DNA of 64,000 nt from Bugulina stolonifera. Its lineage: Eukaryota; Bryozoa; Gymnolaemata; Cheilostomatida; Bugulidae. The DNA is taken from positions 34,474,818 through 34,538,817 of the forward strand of contig OW285187.1 in NCBI GenBank assembly GCA_935421135.1, in the 5' to 3' direction. This document shows positions 34,301 through 48,200 of the stretch, piece by piece; positions within the stretch are counted from its first letter, which is position 1, and every line of letters begins with the position of its first letter. The notes beneath the pieces were generated by a model. That model saw only the letters and a list, made by a program, of their open reading frames with translations. It was not told where the DNA came from and searched no databases. The position numbers and the translations under genes are program-made.

Positions 34301-35202
34301 CCTGGTCCCAAGATTTTAGCATCACCCGGAGCTGAGATCCTGACCAGCAGCATTGCCGCATATAATTATGAATTGTCTCGATTTTCGACCCCGAATCTGA
34401 TTGGAGGATCACAGAGCGCGGACCGTTTCGTCTTTAGTTATTGTGATGTTGAATACTCAACCAAGTAAACCTAAAGTATATGGATAATATCTTATAGTAG
34501 GCATCTTTTATCATATAACACTATTAGGATCATATTATAGGGTCACATGCCTCTAGTATGTTCATGCTTAGTCTACTTGTGCTTACAGCTGCGGGATCTC
34601 TGCGACATCTAAACTGGAGTTTTATACTGGAGGTATCTACTCGGAGTACGTTATGGATCCACAGGTAAATCTAGTGCTTGCAATATACAATGTCCATACA
34701 ATTACATCCACAATTAACTTATGAATTGTAATGTAGGAGGTTGGTTGTAAGACGTATATGGGCGGACTTTTTCCCTGGGTCTTGATTACTTAATATGGTA
34801 ATCTATGCTAACAATAGGAATTACCATTGTACTCTGTAATGCTTTGATTTATATTCAATAGATCAATCATATCGTGTCGGTTGTTGGCTGGGGTCAAGGG
34901 ACTCTCAACGGAGAAGATGCAGAATACTGGATTGTTAGGAACTCTTGGGGAGAGCCATGGGTAAGTATTTCTACATTCTATACGCTGTTGGCAAGAAGTT
35001 TTCTACTCTGGTCCATCTTCACTGCATAAATGGGAGAGGTTCTGTCAACACATCTTGTTAGACTATATGTATGGTTATACTACAGGGAGAGAGAGGATTT
35101 CTACGTATAGTCACAAGTGCATACAGGGGAGGTAGTGGTTCTACATATAATCTGGGTCTAGAGGAAACCTGTGCATATGCAGACCCTATAGTACAGAACT
35201 AA
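31309..35202 (+). CDS. CTSZ: Cathepsin Z (X), tandem copy 1
   Basis: Eight exons: 31309-31433, 31820-31938, 32624-32745, 32931-33033, 33294-33450, 34589-34664, 34862-34960 and 35086-35202. Phases agree; 305 residues against 303 in human. Hydrophobic signal peptide ([13 protein letters not shown]) and a short pro-region with a Cys are followed by RPHEYL and the mature enzyme. Family marks: the HIP mini-loop (78-80), active-site CGSCWAH (Cys86), His237 in [10 protein letters not shown] and Asn261 in RNSWGEPW. Cathepsin Z is a lysosomal or secreted cysteine carboxypeptidase. It heads the first of four tandem [cathepsin Z + LRP] blocks. A splice acceptor (TTTTAG) sits three bases before the ATG, implying a 5' UTR intron or trans-splicing. 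Confidence 0.95.
33960..34445. repeat. GC-richer insert in cathepsin Z intron 5
   Basis: Absent from the same intron of the other copies. Contains two diverged direct copies of a ~115-bp unit (about 34043-34158 and 34252-34372; GATATCGG..GG.CC, CAGCAGCATT). The plus-strand reading of the second copy is open but has no exon borders. Origin unknown, probably a transposon fragment. Confidence 0.5.
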
Positions 35203-36600
35203 TATCTCCATCTAACCTGTATGCAGGTATTTTATTATAACCAATTGTAGCTACAGTCTGTAGTACAGGTTTATTAACTGCTAATTAGGATATTTTGTTG
35301 CATTCATTTTATCAAACATTGTCTAGTTGCCTTGATAGTAGTTTTGACTAGTTTTTGGTTAACAGTCTGGAAACAATTCTTTGATGATGTCATTCATCCT
35401 TTAATACTAAGTTATGGTGGTACTATGTACATGTAGTAGTATGTAAAGCATTCCCTATATACTGGTAGCTGTATATTGTATGCCCATCTCTGCTATTCAC
35501 AGAACATCTTGTAAGACTGTAAGCAAACATAAATATTGTTGTTTTTTGATATCGTAATTACCATGCTCTTTGTTTTGGTAAGTACTAGCTCGATCCATAT
35601 TGCATATTTCTTATGTAACCATAATTTTTTTACAGTTTGTGTACATGAACATGACGGTAATCTACATATAATAAACAAGATAGATCACGAAATAATAATT
35701 ATTATATGTATGATATCATCTGGATATGGAAAACTTTACTTCTGGTCTTAAGCCCAATATGCACCATCATGGACCAACACTATGGAACACCCGCCCTCCA
35801 TACATGTTCAACTTTATACATTAGTTTCTACTGCATAGGCAGTTATCCTCTCTTGCACTTTTTGCTTGTGATCAGGTGACCAAACTCTTTATTGTTACTA
35901 CAGGTTAGTTGGATTAATTATTGCACCAAAATACTCCATATTGTTTCTAATAGACATTCACAAGTGACCTACTAATCTACTGTAGTTTTATATACAATAT
36001 GCATGCAAAAGTATTCTCTATATTATTATGTAAGTATGGAACTGCATTTTTATGTAGTTACCAATGTAACGTATTATTAAATATATCTCATAATCTCACA
36101 TGACACAGCAGCCAATAGGAGTAGAGTAGATATATAACATGTTCTACATGTACGCATTAATTGAGAGTGGCCACCTTGTACTCATAGCTATTCCTTGCCC
36201 ATGAATGAATATTAGTTGGAGTTATGCTTCCTAGGTAAATTTGAAAATTAAAAGGTCCGTTTTGGGATAAATTTACCAGCAACAGGTGAATTTAGTTGGC
36301 ATCACATAAATCTACCGTAATTTGGTATCATAGAGTTATCTGGTACATAGAAGATAGCTTTATGTCTGCTACAAACAATGATCATACATCATCTCATTGC
36401 AAGGTCTGTAATGTTGTAAATTTACAAGATGAATACAATTGTATTGTACATGGAGTTATGAGAAGTACAAAAATAAGTAACTTGTGGATGGCTGTTAGCC
36501 CTCCACTACTTCAGAATCATAATCAAATCATAATCTGCAATCATGGGGTTCTGTAACTACAAGTAACACAATTATAAAACAAACTAGAATGAGGGCATTG
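35203..36600. other. Duplicated intergenic spacer, block 1
   Basis: Spacer between cathepsin Z and LRP, closely matching 48524-50100 and 58725-60650. It includes the cathepsin Z 3' UTR. No gene is seen. Confidence 0.6.
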
Positions 36601-36661
36601 GGGGTATCTGGAATGTTCTAAGATGCAACTCAGTCATTTGCTTACATCCTTCTACAGATAT

Positions 36662-37734
36662 ATGGTACTCTTGTCAATACTTACATTGCCTTCATATTGT
36701 TCAGGTAAGTAATAACATACCATTCCACTTTTGGCCTATTAATAATAAATATTAGTTGGGAGTGCTAGAGTTATGACTGAGTGTGTAAAACACTAATATA
36801 TAATTTACTGACATACGATCTACAGTATGTACACTATAGTAGGCTTATGCCTATGCTGTATTGCCTTCAAAAATACATGGTTCCTTTTCTACACACATAC
36901 TGTATAGTCTCTAAATAAACTACATTGTATGTTAGTAAAGGTATATAATATGTACGTGCAGGCCTACGAATGCAGTTTACCAACTAGTTAGAAAATTGTA
37001 GGGCTGGTTATTTGTAGTTCTTATTAGGGTTTATATTATTTATATTCTGCTTTATTGTTTAGGTTCCCAAAAACTTTTGTTCTCCAATAGTAGATACATT
37101 CAAGTAGTGGGTTCTGGTAGAGATGATCCAGATATCCTGCTATCAGGGTTGTCCGAAGCTGCTGCCATAAACTTCCTGTACGATGTAGACAGCGAAGGCC
37201 GTGACAGATCTACATACTGCTGGACTGAACATTGCGAAGGAACTGCTCCAAATCTAGATAATTGTAATGGTAAAATATGAATAAAGTTAAATTTATAACT
37301 CTTTTAAAACGTGGGCTGACGCCAGGTTTTCAGCCAAAGCCATGACTGTATTTCAGCAACTCTATCTAGAGTCTTGGTGAATTCACGCGCAATGTTATCA
37401 AAGATGAGCCTCCTCCTCACTCTTTTACTTCTTGCCTCCATGTATCAGGCTGGTATAAGCCTCTCCTATTGAGTGATAGCGGTATTGTGTACATGGTTAT
37501 CGTCCAATTTATCGCATATGATACTCAACTCGATGTTATAGTTGATATGATGTGTATATCTTCTGTTATGGTTATGTTGTATAATACTGTAGGTGTCACT
37601 GGGAAACTATATTGGGTTGACGCAGACCTACAGAATGTGGAGGTGTGTGTGCTGAAAGATGGAAGCCATAGAAAAGTACTGTACTATGATAAAGCAGACC
37701 AACCAAGAGCTCTCTCCCTTGATCCTATGAGTGG
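36662..37734 (+). pseudogene. LRP5/6-like truncated copy 1
   Basis: Exon 1 remnant (36662-36704, start Met moved downstream because the ancestral ATG reads TTG), exon 2 (37063-37269, 27 bp shorter than the intact copy, in frame) and exon 3 (37593-37734, lacking 33 bp that encode the conserved DGLAIDW segment). No exon 4 or later propeller exons follow. It still encodes [12 protein letters not shown], a YWTD-type blade. Deletions happen to keep frame, but the protein would be a propeller fragment. Best read as a dying partial duplicate. Confidence 0.75.
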
Positions 37735-37984
37735 GTAAGACAAATTTAGTTTTGACACTTATGTTTGCTAGACTTGACATCTCTCTTTACTCTGTAATGA
37801 CTCAGTATTAGTACAGTCTCTCTAATAGCATGCTCCAGTTTCTCAGCTGAATTTTCTATCCATCCAAATATTTCACCAAGATTACCTTCTACATGTAAAA
37901 CCACTTCTAGTGACCGACACTAGCCTATATTTTGTGCAGACGTCCTGATTAGGTGCAGGCGTCCTAAGTAGGCGCAAGCGTCTT

Positions 37985-38170
37985 GAGTTAGCGCCATAGA
38001 GTTATCTTCTTCCTATGTTGTAGCAAAAGAAGGTACCTCCATGGTTTTAGACTTCAACAACAATAATATCATTTTGGTCACGTGCTGAGTCCTAGTCATG
38101 TGATTCATGTGGATCATGTGAGCAGCCTGTCACTCCTACCAGCTATTATACTTCAAAGTCATTAGATACG
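37985..38170. repeat. Dispersed repeat (copy 2)
   Basis: Contains CATAGAGTTATCTTCTTCCT, TCATGTGATTCATGTGGATC and CACTCCTACCAGCTATTATA, matching copies near 22240, 43370 and 51180. At its end the TATTATACTTCA sequence is an empty site for the solo LTR at 51335. Confidence 0.55.
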
Positions 38171-38283
38171 TTCTAACTTTGCTTTAATAGAACAACAGAG
38201 TTGTTCTATTAAAGCTCATGTCCTCTTCTGGAGCCGAGCTTTAACAATCCTGTATTTTTGCGTCATGTAAGAATTTTTTCTCA

Positions 38284-38395
38284 CTATGTTTTGTTGTGTT
38301 ATGTCATGTCATGTTCTGTCATGTCATGTCATGTCATGTCATGTCATGTCATGTCATGTCATGTCATGTTATGTTATGTCATGTTATGTTATGGT
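38284..38395. repeat. ATGTC pentanucleotide microsatellite
   Basis: About 110 bp of ATGTC/ATGTT repeats, next to a cathepsin Z intron 1 remnant (38395-38570). Confidence 0.9.
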
Positions 38396-38574
38396 TTCTA
38401 CAACTGAATGCTTTCATCAGGTTAGTCTGGAGATTCTCACAGGTAACAGAGCTACAGTTTGCCAGAAAGGACTAAATTGTTGCAAAATAACCATACTTCC
38501 ATGAATGAATTGACGTGTCATTTGGGTAATGCTTACCAACTTTGACCAGTGATATTGTAATGTTTTTATGGGTA

Positions 38575-39430
38575 AGTCACACTGGTGCCGATGTAGACAC
38601 GAGTGTGGAAAGTGCTTGAGAGTGGTCTATCAAGTTGTACTTCCACCATTACATAAAGAGTGAACAGTTATGTAGCTCTTATCAGTGTTGTAAGGACGCA
38701 GACCCGATGCTTAGGCTCATTGAAGAATCAAGGATCGGCGTAGGTTCGATGGTTTAGACTCCTAAGAGTGTAGAAGTTCTTAGTATTGAACTGGGGACAT
38801 GTTCATTGAAGAGTCAAGAATCGACTAAGGTCCGATGTTTATACTCATCAAGAGTGTGGTAAGAGTCTTATACAAGTATGAGGATGAGCTCTGGCGCTAG
38901 AGGTCCAAAGGGACCAAGGCTGGAGCTGCCTGCCTGCAAGAGTAAGACTCTGTAGGTTGAGTTAAGAGATGTTGCTTTACTAGAGCGCAATCAATAACTG
39001 ACTAGCATAAGAAAATGTGCTTGCTTTTATACTAAATCAGTTTCCGCTAAAAAGCCCGATAGAGTATCGGGTGGGACGATAATGTATCAGCCCCGGAAAT
39101 TGCATAAGAATATGGCTGAAAAGTGCCCGAGGTCCGACCTTAAAAGGGTCGGCCATTGACAAAAAGGGCTTACAATTATGAGAAAGATATTATATGTAAA
39201 AACGGACATAATCTGAGACATGGGCCATTCCTTATAATAGGCGAAAAGACTTCGGATAATTAATACAATAATATCAACTTGCTATAATTATTTACATAAG
39301 TAATCTAAACATTATTACACGTTTAGAGTCATTTAAGACAGAGAGGATTCATTTGGGCGACAGGGCCCTCTTGATGACCTCTGCGTATGTCGGCCTGGGT
39401 GTCAGGTGGGTCGGCCTGTCCACCACAATA
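38575..39430. mobile_element. 0.85-kb LTR-like repeat (copy 1)
   Basis: Shares GGTGCCGATGTAG, ATTACATAAAGAGTGAACAG, GGAGCTGCCTGCCTGCAAG and TCGGCC-rich blocks with 50125-51015. It interrupts cathepsin Z intron 1 sequence, which resumes at about 39432 (TTTAGACTTAGAG). Its length and lack of coding suggest a solo LTR; the exact ends are unsure. Confidence 0.5.
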
Positions 39431-40011
39431 TCTTTAGACTTAGAGATTTTTATTTCTTCAGTTTTTCAGTGAAGTAATCATCTACAGTATATGCTGTGTT
39501 TCATAAATATTCAAGAACTAAAGATTTGACTTTATTCGTGTAGCGATTAATGTCAATGGTAGCTATCATATTGGAGAAAACTTTTGGCATGCTTCAGTTT
39601 CTAATGATGTGTCAATTAGGATGTTGCACTGAACTTTGATCAAGTTTACATCTATACCAAGTGCAGAAACGATTCATGTCATCCCATGAAGCACGGGCAC
39701 CAGCATAAATCATGCCTCTAGATTATCAATAGTTGGCGTAATCGCTGTCTAAATTTCAGACACTGTCCTACTTGGTCAGGAGATCTCTGATTTATTCCCA
39801 CTACCAGTAGCTCAAAAGTACTGACTCTAGCCAACCACAACGTCTTATTATTGTGTGAATGACCTGGATATGCCGATGAGCTAGGGCTGGTTCTTCCAAC
39901 CAGGCAAAATAGCAGGTTGCTGCCAATTTTATTTGAAGTCCAAGAGCCGTAGAATTCATCAACAATGTTGCCAAATAGTATCTCAGTTTTAGTAGTGTAA
40001 TTAATTCCTAG

Positions 40012-41710
40012 ATTGTGGATCTTGTTGGGCTCATGGAACCACCAGTTCTCTCGCTGACAGATTCAATATCAAGAGGAAAAATGCCTGGCTTTCAACCTAT
40101 CTCTCTGTACAGAATCAACATCTACATACACTTGTACATATTATTATGTTCACAAGCAGAGGTTGTCATGTAATTCTGCCTTTCACCAACTATCATCAGG
40201 CAACCATTTAGATGTTCTTCCGCATTTATCATGTTAACTAACTTTTTAACTCGATCCTAACACATTGTGTTCTCTTGGTTGATGTTTAGGCCGGATCATG
40301 TGAAGGAGGGAATCAGATAGCCGTCTATGAATATGCCCACAAGAATGGTATTCCTGATGAGACATATAGTAACTACCAGGCTAAGGACCAAAGTCAGTGC
40401 ATACAATACCATCCTAAACTTCAGTTGATTATGAGTTGTAAATATCTGTTGATAAGAACTGAAAATATGCCAATGTTATTTATTGTATCTCTGTTAACAT
40501 GTTATGTACTCAATTACACTTCAGTACTCCCACTAGCTATGCTGATGTCTGATTTCTCACATCTAAAGTCTATGTCACATGATCAATTTTGACAACTAAT
40601 TGACTGTTATAATCTTATAATGGATCGGTTGGTAAGTCTTTGTGGTTGCTTAACTATTTGACATATTTTAGAATGTCTGCCATTTAACTAGTGTGGTACC
40701 TGTAGAACTTCTGATAACTCCACATGTGACCCAACTAAACTAAACTAAAAACTACAGCACATTCAAAGTGGTTGACTATGGTCAAGTAGCTGGGAGAGAT
40801 AAAATGATGGCAGAGATCTTTAAGAATGGACCAATCAGGTTAGCTTACACCTTAGTGCTGGGGTGATCTATTACTTTTGAGAGTGTACTAACTACATGTA
40901 GTACTGTTACACTTTTAATTTAAATTTTATTGAAACTTAAATACTCTAATGCGGCGTATTTAAAAACCCGGATGTATAGAATTGTATGTTATAGGATCCG
41001 ATTCATTAAATATAGACATAGGTTAAAGTTGACAGCAATAGTGTCCATTGCAAGTCGAGTACATGCTCCAAAAGTGCTCTGTGACTCCAAGCTTAATCTT
41101 TCATTGTTCAATCTGGAGTTATTTTCCCTGCTCAAACTGAACACCATTCTTGCAAAACCAACCTCAAGCAATATCGTCATCTATCTACATGTAGTAGTTT
41201 ATATTATTATTATTATTATTGTTATTATACGGACGATATCTTATAGTAGGCATTTTTAACCATATAGCGCCACATGCCTCTAGTATGTTTATGCTTAGTC
41301 TATTTGCACTTGCAGCTGTGGGATCTCTGCGACATCTAAACTGGAGTTTTATACTGAAGGTATCTACTCAGAGTACAATGTGGAGCCACGGGTAAATACT
41401 GGATTGTTAGGAACTCTTGGGGAGAGCCATGGGTAAGGTATCTCTATATTCTATACACTATTGGCAAGGAGTTGTCTACTCTGGTGTCGACACTGGCTTG
41501 TTTATTGGGGTGCTTCATCTTTATCACATAAAGACGTATCGGTACTTATCCCTGAAGTTGTGTTAGACTATAATATGTATGGTTATACTACAGGGAGAGA
41601 GAGGATTTCTACGTATAGTCACAAGTGCATACAGGGGAGGTAGTGGTTCTACATATAATCTGGCTTTAGAGGAAACCTGTGCATATGCAGACCCCATAGT
41701 ACAGAACTAA
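40012..41710 (+). pseudogene. Cathepsin Z pseudogene, block 2
   Basis: Exons 1 and 2 are missing. Exon 3 (40012-40115) keeps CGSCWAHG but loses its 3' end and donor. Exon 4 is 40290-40392, with the conserved ETCNNY Cys changed to Tyr. Exon 5 (40672-40838) has TAG at 40689-40691 and a small insertion with TAA. Exon 6 (41316-41391) is fused to the end of exon 7 by a deletion that removes intron 6 and the active-site His. Exon 8 is 41594-41710. Clearly dead. Confidence 0.92.
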
Positions 41711-42377
41711 TATCTCCATCTAACTTGTATGCAGGTATTTTATTATAACCAATAATTGTAGCTACAGTCTGTAGTACAGGTTTATTAACTGCTAATTAGG
41801 ATATTTTGTTGCATACATTTTATCAAACATTGTCTAGTTGCCTTGATAGTAGTTTTGGCTAGTTTTTGCTTAGCAGTCTGAAAACAATTCTTTGAGTATG
41901 TCATTCATCCTTTTATGCGTGTTGAAGAAAATTTGTTAGGAAAAGTGCAAAAATAAATCAGCTAAATAATAGTCATAATTTTTAACTTTATTTGCTAGTC
42001 ACAAGTTCCAGCAACTAAGTGAAGTTCAGATGTTAGTTCTCAAATACTGCACAGAAACAATAACTTGTAAGGCAAATTTTCCCATAAAATTCAGTAATAC
42101 AATGTAGATCCCACAACATATACATGCCTATGCTTATGCTGTATTGCCTTCACAAATACATGGTTCCTTCTCTACATACATACTGTATAGTCTCTAAATA
42201 AACTACATTGTATGTTAGTTAAGGTATATAATGAGTATGTGCAGGCCTACGAATTCAAGTCACCACCTTCACCACCGACTAGTTTAAAAATTTTGAGTAA
42301 AGCAGTAGTTCTTATTGTAGGACTGGTTATTTGTAGTTCTTATTAGGGTTTATATTATATTCTGCTTTATTGCTTAG

Positions 42378-43106
42378 GTTTCCAAAAAATTTTGTTCTCC
42401 AGTAATAGAGACATTCAAGTAGTGAGTTCTGGTAGAGATGATCCAGATATGTATACTGCTATCAGGGTTGTTCAGAGCTGCTGCCATAGACTTCCTGTAC
42501 GATGTAGACAGCGAAGGCCGTGACAGATCTACATACTGCTGGACTGAACATTATGAAGGAATATTTCGTGCAACTGCTCCACATCTAGATAATCCAGTTA
42601 AAATAGTATCTAATGGTAAGATATGAATAAAGTTAAAATTATAACTCTTTTAAAACGTGGGCTGACGCCAGGTTTTCAGCCAAAGCCATGACTATATTTC
42701 AGCAACTCTTATCTAGAGTCTTGGTGAATTCACGCGCAATGTTATCAAAGATAAGCCTCCTCCTCACTCTTTTACTTCTTGCCTCCATGTATCAGGCTGG
42801 TATAAGCCTCTCCTATTGAGTGATAGCTATATTGTGTACATGGTTATCGTCCAATTTATCGTATGCGATACTCAACTCAATGTTATAGTTGATATGATGT
42901 GTATATCTTCTGTTATGGTTATGTTGCATAGGTGTTCATACCCCAGATGGTTTAGCCATCGACTGGGTCACTGGGAAACTATATTGGGTTAACGCGAACC
43001 TACAGAATGTGGAGGTATGTGTGCTGAAAGATGGAAACTATACATAAGTACTGTACTATGATAAAGTAGACCAACCAAGAGCTCTCTCCCTTGATCCTAT
43101 GAGTGG
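42378..43106 (+). pseudogene. LRP5/6-like pseudogene copy 2
   Basis: Exon 2 (42378-42615) carries a 4-bp insertion near 42450 that shifts frame. Exon 3 (42932-43106) has an in-frame TAA near 43046. Exon 1 is absent. Otherwise highly similar to exons 2 and 3 of the copy at 61101-61932. Confidence 0.9.
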
Positions 43107-43359
43107 GTAAGACAAATTTAGTTTTGACACTTTTATTTGCTAGACTTGGCATCTCTCTTTGCTCTGTAATGACTCATTATTAGTACAGTCTCTCTAATAG
43201 CATGCTCCAGTTTTTCAGCAGAATACTTTATGCATCCAAATATTTCACCAAGATTACGTTCTACATGTAAAACCACTTCTAGTGACCGACACTAGTCTAT
43301 ATTTTGTGCAGACGTCCGGAGTAGGTGCAGGTATCCTAAGTAGGTGCAAGCGTCTTAAG

Positions 43360-45245
43360 TTAGCACCATAGAGTTATCTTCTTCCTATGTTGTAGAAAAA
43401 GAAGGTACCTCCATGGTTGTAGACTTCAACAACAATAGTATCATTTTGGTCATGTGCTGAGTCCCAGTCATGTGATTCATGTGGATCATGTGAGCAGCCT
43501 GTCACTCCTACCAGCTATTATACTTCAGTCAAAGTTACTAGATTTCTATTAACTTTTCTTCAGTCAAACATGGGCACTCAAGTCACCAACTTTTTATTGG
43601 GAGCTAAGGAAGGGGGGCTAAGGCTAAGGGGATAGGCAAAGTTATAAGGGTAGTTTGGAGACAGCTGAGATATATCTGGTGACTAAGGAGAACAGGGCAC
43701 TCACTTTATGTTTGAGAGTGAATGAGAGAGGTATAGGAGACAGACTAACAGTACAGGCAAAGATATCTTACACTTGTGAGTACAGACATTACATTGCACA
43801 ATATTAAGAGTAGAGACCGGTGCACGGGTATATAGCTATAAGTGCACTCATTCATAGGATGTACTCACCCCTTCTATGCATGCTAAGACTCAACTTCTGC
43901 CCAAAGAGCAAAGAGAAATAATTCATCATTTATGTTCTCCTATATGTAATCTACACAGTTTCATAACGTGTGTTTTTGAACGACTATTTTCGGAATGTCC
44001 TGTTTCTAAATGAGATTTTCGAAATGTCTCTGCACCTGCCCTGACATGGGTTGAGTTATGTCCACAGATATAGAACCACGTCCCTGGCTGGTCAAAAATC
44101 AGTTTTCTTGAGAAGGAAATATGTAGAGTAAGGGTAATTTATTAATAGTTTTTATCTTCTGATGATGATGCTCGGATGTGCGTTGAAATATATAAGGAAC
44201 AAATCAAGATATAAGAATGTATGATAAGGGTAATTTACTTTTTAGCTATAATTGCTGGAATCGTTTTTATTACTATTTTTATTGTATTATTTTTGTTATT
44301 CTCTTCTGCAATAGAGCTTCTAGATAAAGCTTCTAGGCCATTAGGGCGATCATGCATATGCGGGCATTAATTTAGGGCTGCCAGATATCATGTATTTGAA
44401 TCTAACAAGTCAGCTACGCGAGAGGCCGTTGTTGTATTTTGGCTGTCAGAGAAAGCCTAGTTCTTAAGTAAATTGGCCCACTGTTTGTTCACCTATGCAA
44501 ATACCAACATATTGGTGATTTCCGTCCCCAGCTTTACGGAGCGGTGTTGTAGTTGGTTGATATCACGCACAACATCTCCAATTATATCATTTTATCAGTA
44601 ATCAGCTTTGGTTATCGACTAGATATTAATTGAGACCACTGGTGGGCTGGCACTACGCCTTGCCCATGAAACCATGCTGACGACACAACGACAAACAACA
44701 GCGTTGTTCTTTTAAAGCTCACAGCCTCTCGTGGAGCCGAGCTTTAACAATCATACTTTTGTTTCAAGTAAGAATTTTCTTAGAGGTAATAATCTGATGG
44801 TAGAGTTACATACATCATGATTGTGTTGATGTTGTAAATTGTGCTGCCGTCTATCCACGCTGACTAATGAATAATAAAGAACAATACTCTTTCATTATTT
44901 TTATGCTATAAACAGCTTTCTACTCAACCCGCCTGTGCGTAGCCCGGCTTTTACACCATGCGCAGGCCGCAGAATATCCAAAGGCGCCTGCAGTTACATC
45001 CAGCCAGTAGTTATTAGATATCCATGGTTTCGGAATTAAGTACATGTAGTTTCATATTGGTAACTATTTGCTATGGTAAAATATGTAGGCAATCGTAATC
45101 CAATAGTAGGCAATGGAATGAACTAGAATTATATCAGACTAAACTTGGGCAAGGCCTAGCAGCATCTCTTACCTTATAATTGATCGGCCTCTATACACTG
45201 TACAATGTAGGTTGTTTGTCTAATCATGTTGGTCACTTTCATTTT
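43360..45245. other. Block boundary, dispersed repeat copy 3
   Basis: No gene. 43360-43960 repeats the family at 22240, and 43575-43745 matches 52065-52235 (GGGAGCTAAGGAAGGGGGCT region). AAAGCTCAC...GGAGCCGAGCTTTAACAA near 44713 recurs at 38207 and 54415. The stretch just before the next cathepsin Z (from about 45150) matches that before copy 3. Confidence 0.5.
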
Positions 45246-45250
45246 AGAGA

Positions 45251-48200
45251 ATGGAAGCCCATATACCTACTCTGCTGGTGTTGTTAGTTGGAATAAGTTT
45301 GTGTAATGGACTAATGTATAACACTCCTGCTTGTTATGCAAACTCATCAAAGGACTTGTTGGCAGAAGGTGTTAGGTAACTTGCTACTACTGGTTTTTGT
45401 AGTTTTCGAAGAACAGCGAAGTGTGATGTCTAGTATGTAACATTTGACCCGATTTATTCCAATTTCAAGTTTGACAGTAAATACATTATTAAATTTGCAA
45501 GTTCTTAATGATGTTATGGTTTCTGCAACTGAATGTTTTCATCAGGCTAGTCTGGAAATTCTCACTGGTAACAGAGATACTACAGGTTGCTAGAAAGGAC
45601 TAAAATTGTTGCAAAATAACCGAGTTGATGTGCCAATTGGGCAATGTTTACAAATTTTTGACCAGTGATATTTTTAGACTTTTGGATTTTTATTTCTTCA
45701 GTTTTTCAGAGAGGTAGTGTTTCTGATCATTTTTATAGTACTTTTAATGTCACAACACTGTTCATCTCCGTTCTATAGGACTTACAAGAGACCACATGAG
45801 TACCTTAACATGGCTGACATTCCAAAATCATTAGACTGGAGGAATATGAATGGTATCAATTATCTAAGCCCAAACAGGAATCAGCACATCCCTCAGTGTA
45901 AGTTTATCGCTAGGACAGTCGCTTACTGTATGCACTTCATTTAGGCTACTTGGCATGTAGATTTATTATTAATACGGTGTTTAACCTTTTTTCAAAGAAA
46001 TGGAGCGTTTGAATCAAATACATGTATTAATAATCAAATACAATAATCTTTCGATTGTATCAAATAGGTAAAAAGCAAACTGCCTTATTGTAATCATCTA
46101 TATTACTGTGTTTCATAAATATTCAAGAACTAAAGATTTGACGTTATTCGTTTAATGTCAATGGTAGCTATCATTTTGGAAAAAACTTTTGGCATGCTTC
46201 AATTTCCGATGATGTGTCAATTAGGATGTTGCACTGAACTTTGATCAAGTTTACATCTATACCAAGTGCAGAAATGATTCATGTCATCCCATGAAGCACG
46301 GGCACCAGCATAAATCATGCCTCTAGATTATCAATAGTTGGCGTAATCGCTGTCTAAATTCCAGACACTGTCCTACTTGGTCAGGAGATCTCTGATTTAT
46401 TCCCACTACCAGTAGCTCAAAAGTACTGACTCTAGCCAACCACAAAGTCATATTACATTATTGTGTGAATGACCTGGATATGCCGATGAGCTAGGGCTGG
46501 TTCTTCCAACCAGGCAAAGTAGCAGGTTGCTGCCAATTTTATTTGAAGTCCAAGAGCCGTAGAATACATCAACAATGTTGCCAAATAGTATCTCAGTTTT
46601 AGTAGTGTAATTAATTCCTAGATTGTGGATCTTGCTGGGCTCATGGAACCACCAGTTCTCTCGCTGACAGATTCAATATCAAGAGAAAAAATGCCTGGCC
46701 TTCAACCTATCTCTCTGTACAGAATGTCTTAGACTGTGGAAACGTAAGGTTCATCTGCATATGCATACACTTGTACATATTATTATGTTCCCAAGCAGAG
46801 GTTGTCACATAATTCTATTTTTCACCAACTATCATCAGGGAACCATTTAGATGTTCTTCCGTATTATCTGGTTTTGTTGGAAGATATACTGACAAATCAT
46901 TACAACTGACATTTCAACTCGATCCTAACAGATTGTGTTCTCTTGGTTGATGTTTAGGCCGGATCATGTGAAGGAGGGAATCAGATAGCCGTCTATGAAT
47001 ATGCCCACAAGAATGGTATTCCTGATGAGACATGTAATAACTATCAGGCTAAGGACCAAAGTCAGTGCATACAAGACCATCCTAAACTTTAGTTGATTAT
47101 GAGTTGTAAATATCTGTTGATAAGAACTGAAAATATGCCAATGTTATTTATTGTATCTCTGTTAACATGTTATGTACTCAATTACACTTCAGTACTCCCA
47201 CTAGCTATGCTGATGTCTGATTTCTCACATCTAATGTCTATGTCACATGATTAATTTTGACAACTTCTAACTGACTGTTCTAATCGTACAATAGATTGGC
47301 TGGTAAGTCTCGACATTTACTTCATTATTTGACATATTTTAGAATGTCTGCCATTTTACCAATGTGGTACCTGCAGAACTTCTGATAACTCCACATGTGC
47401 TCCAATTAAGAACTACACCAGATTCAAAGTGGGCGACTATGGTCAAGTAGCTGGGAGAGATAAAATGATGGCAGAGATCTTCAAGAATGGACCAATCAGG
47501 TCAGTTTACACCTTAGTGTATGGGTGATATATTACTTTTGAGAGTGTACTAAATACATGTAGTACTATTACACTTTTAGTTTAAATTTTGTTGAAACTCT
47601 AATGCAGCATATTTAAAACCCGAATGTATAAAATTGTATGTTATAGAATTCGATTCATTAAGTGCTCAGCGACTCCAAGCTTGAGATTTTATAGTTCAGT
47701 CTGGAGTTATCTTCCCTGCTCAAACTCAACACCATTTTTACAAAACCAACCCCAAAAAATATCCTCATCTATCTACATATAGCAGTTTATATTGGATCCT
47801 CAACCAAGTAACCTAAAGTATATGGATGATAGTGTATCTTATAGTAGGCGTCTTTAACCATATAGTACCACATGTCTCTAGTATGTTCATGCTTACTCTA
47901 CTTGTGCTTACAGCTGCGGGATTTCTGCAACATCTAAACTGGAGTTTTACACTGGAGGTATCTACTCGGAGTACAATGTGGAGCCACATGTAAGTATAGT
48001 GCTTACAATGTACATACAATTATATCCACAATTAACTGATGAATTGTAATGTAGGAGATTGGTTGTGAGACGTATATGGGCGGACTTTATCCCTGGGTCT
48101 TGATTACTTAATATGGTAGTCTATGCTAACAATAGGAGTTACCATTGTACTCTGTAACGCTTTGCTTTATATTCAATAGCTCAATCATATCGTGTCGGTG

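Noticed and set aside
34232..34468. 78-codon plus-strand ORF that looks protein-like
   Set aside because: No splice borders, absent from paralogous introns, and its sister repeat at 34043 has stops in the same reading. Listed as a repeat.
40930..41259. 109-codon plus-strand ORF (also 57687-57938 and others)
   Set aside because: Lies in cathepsin Z intron 5, which is merely conserved by recent duplication; frame is not kept in all copies.
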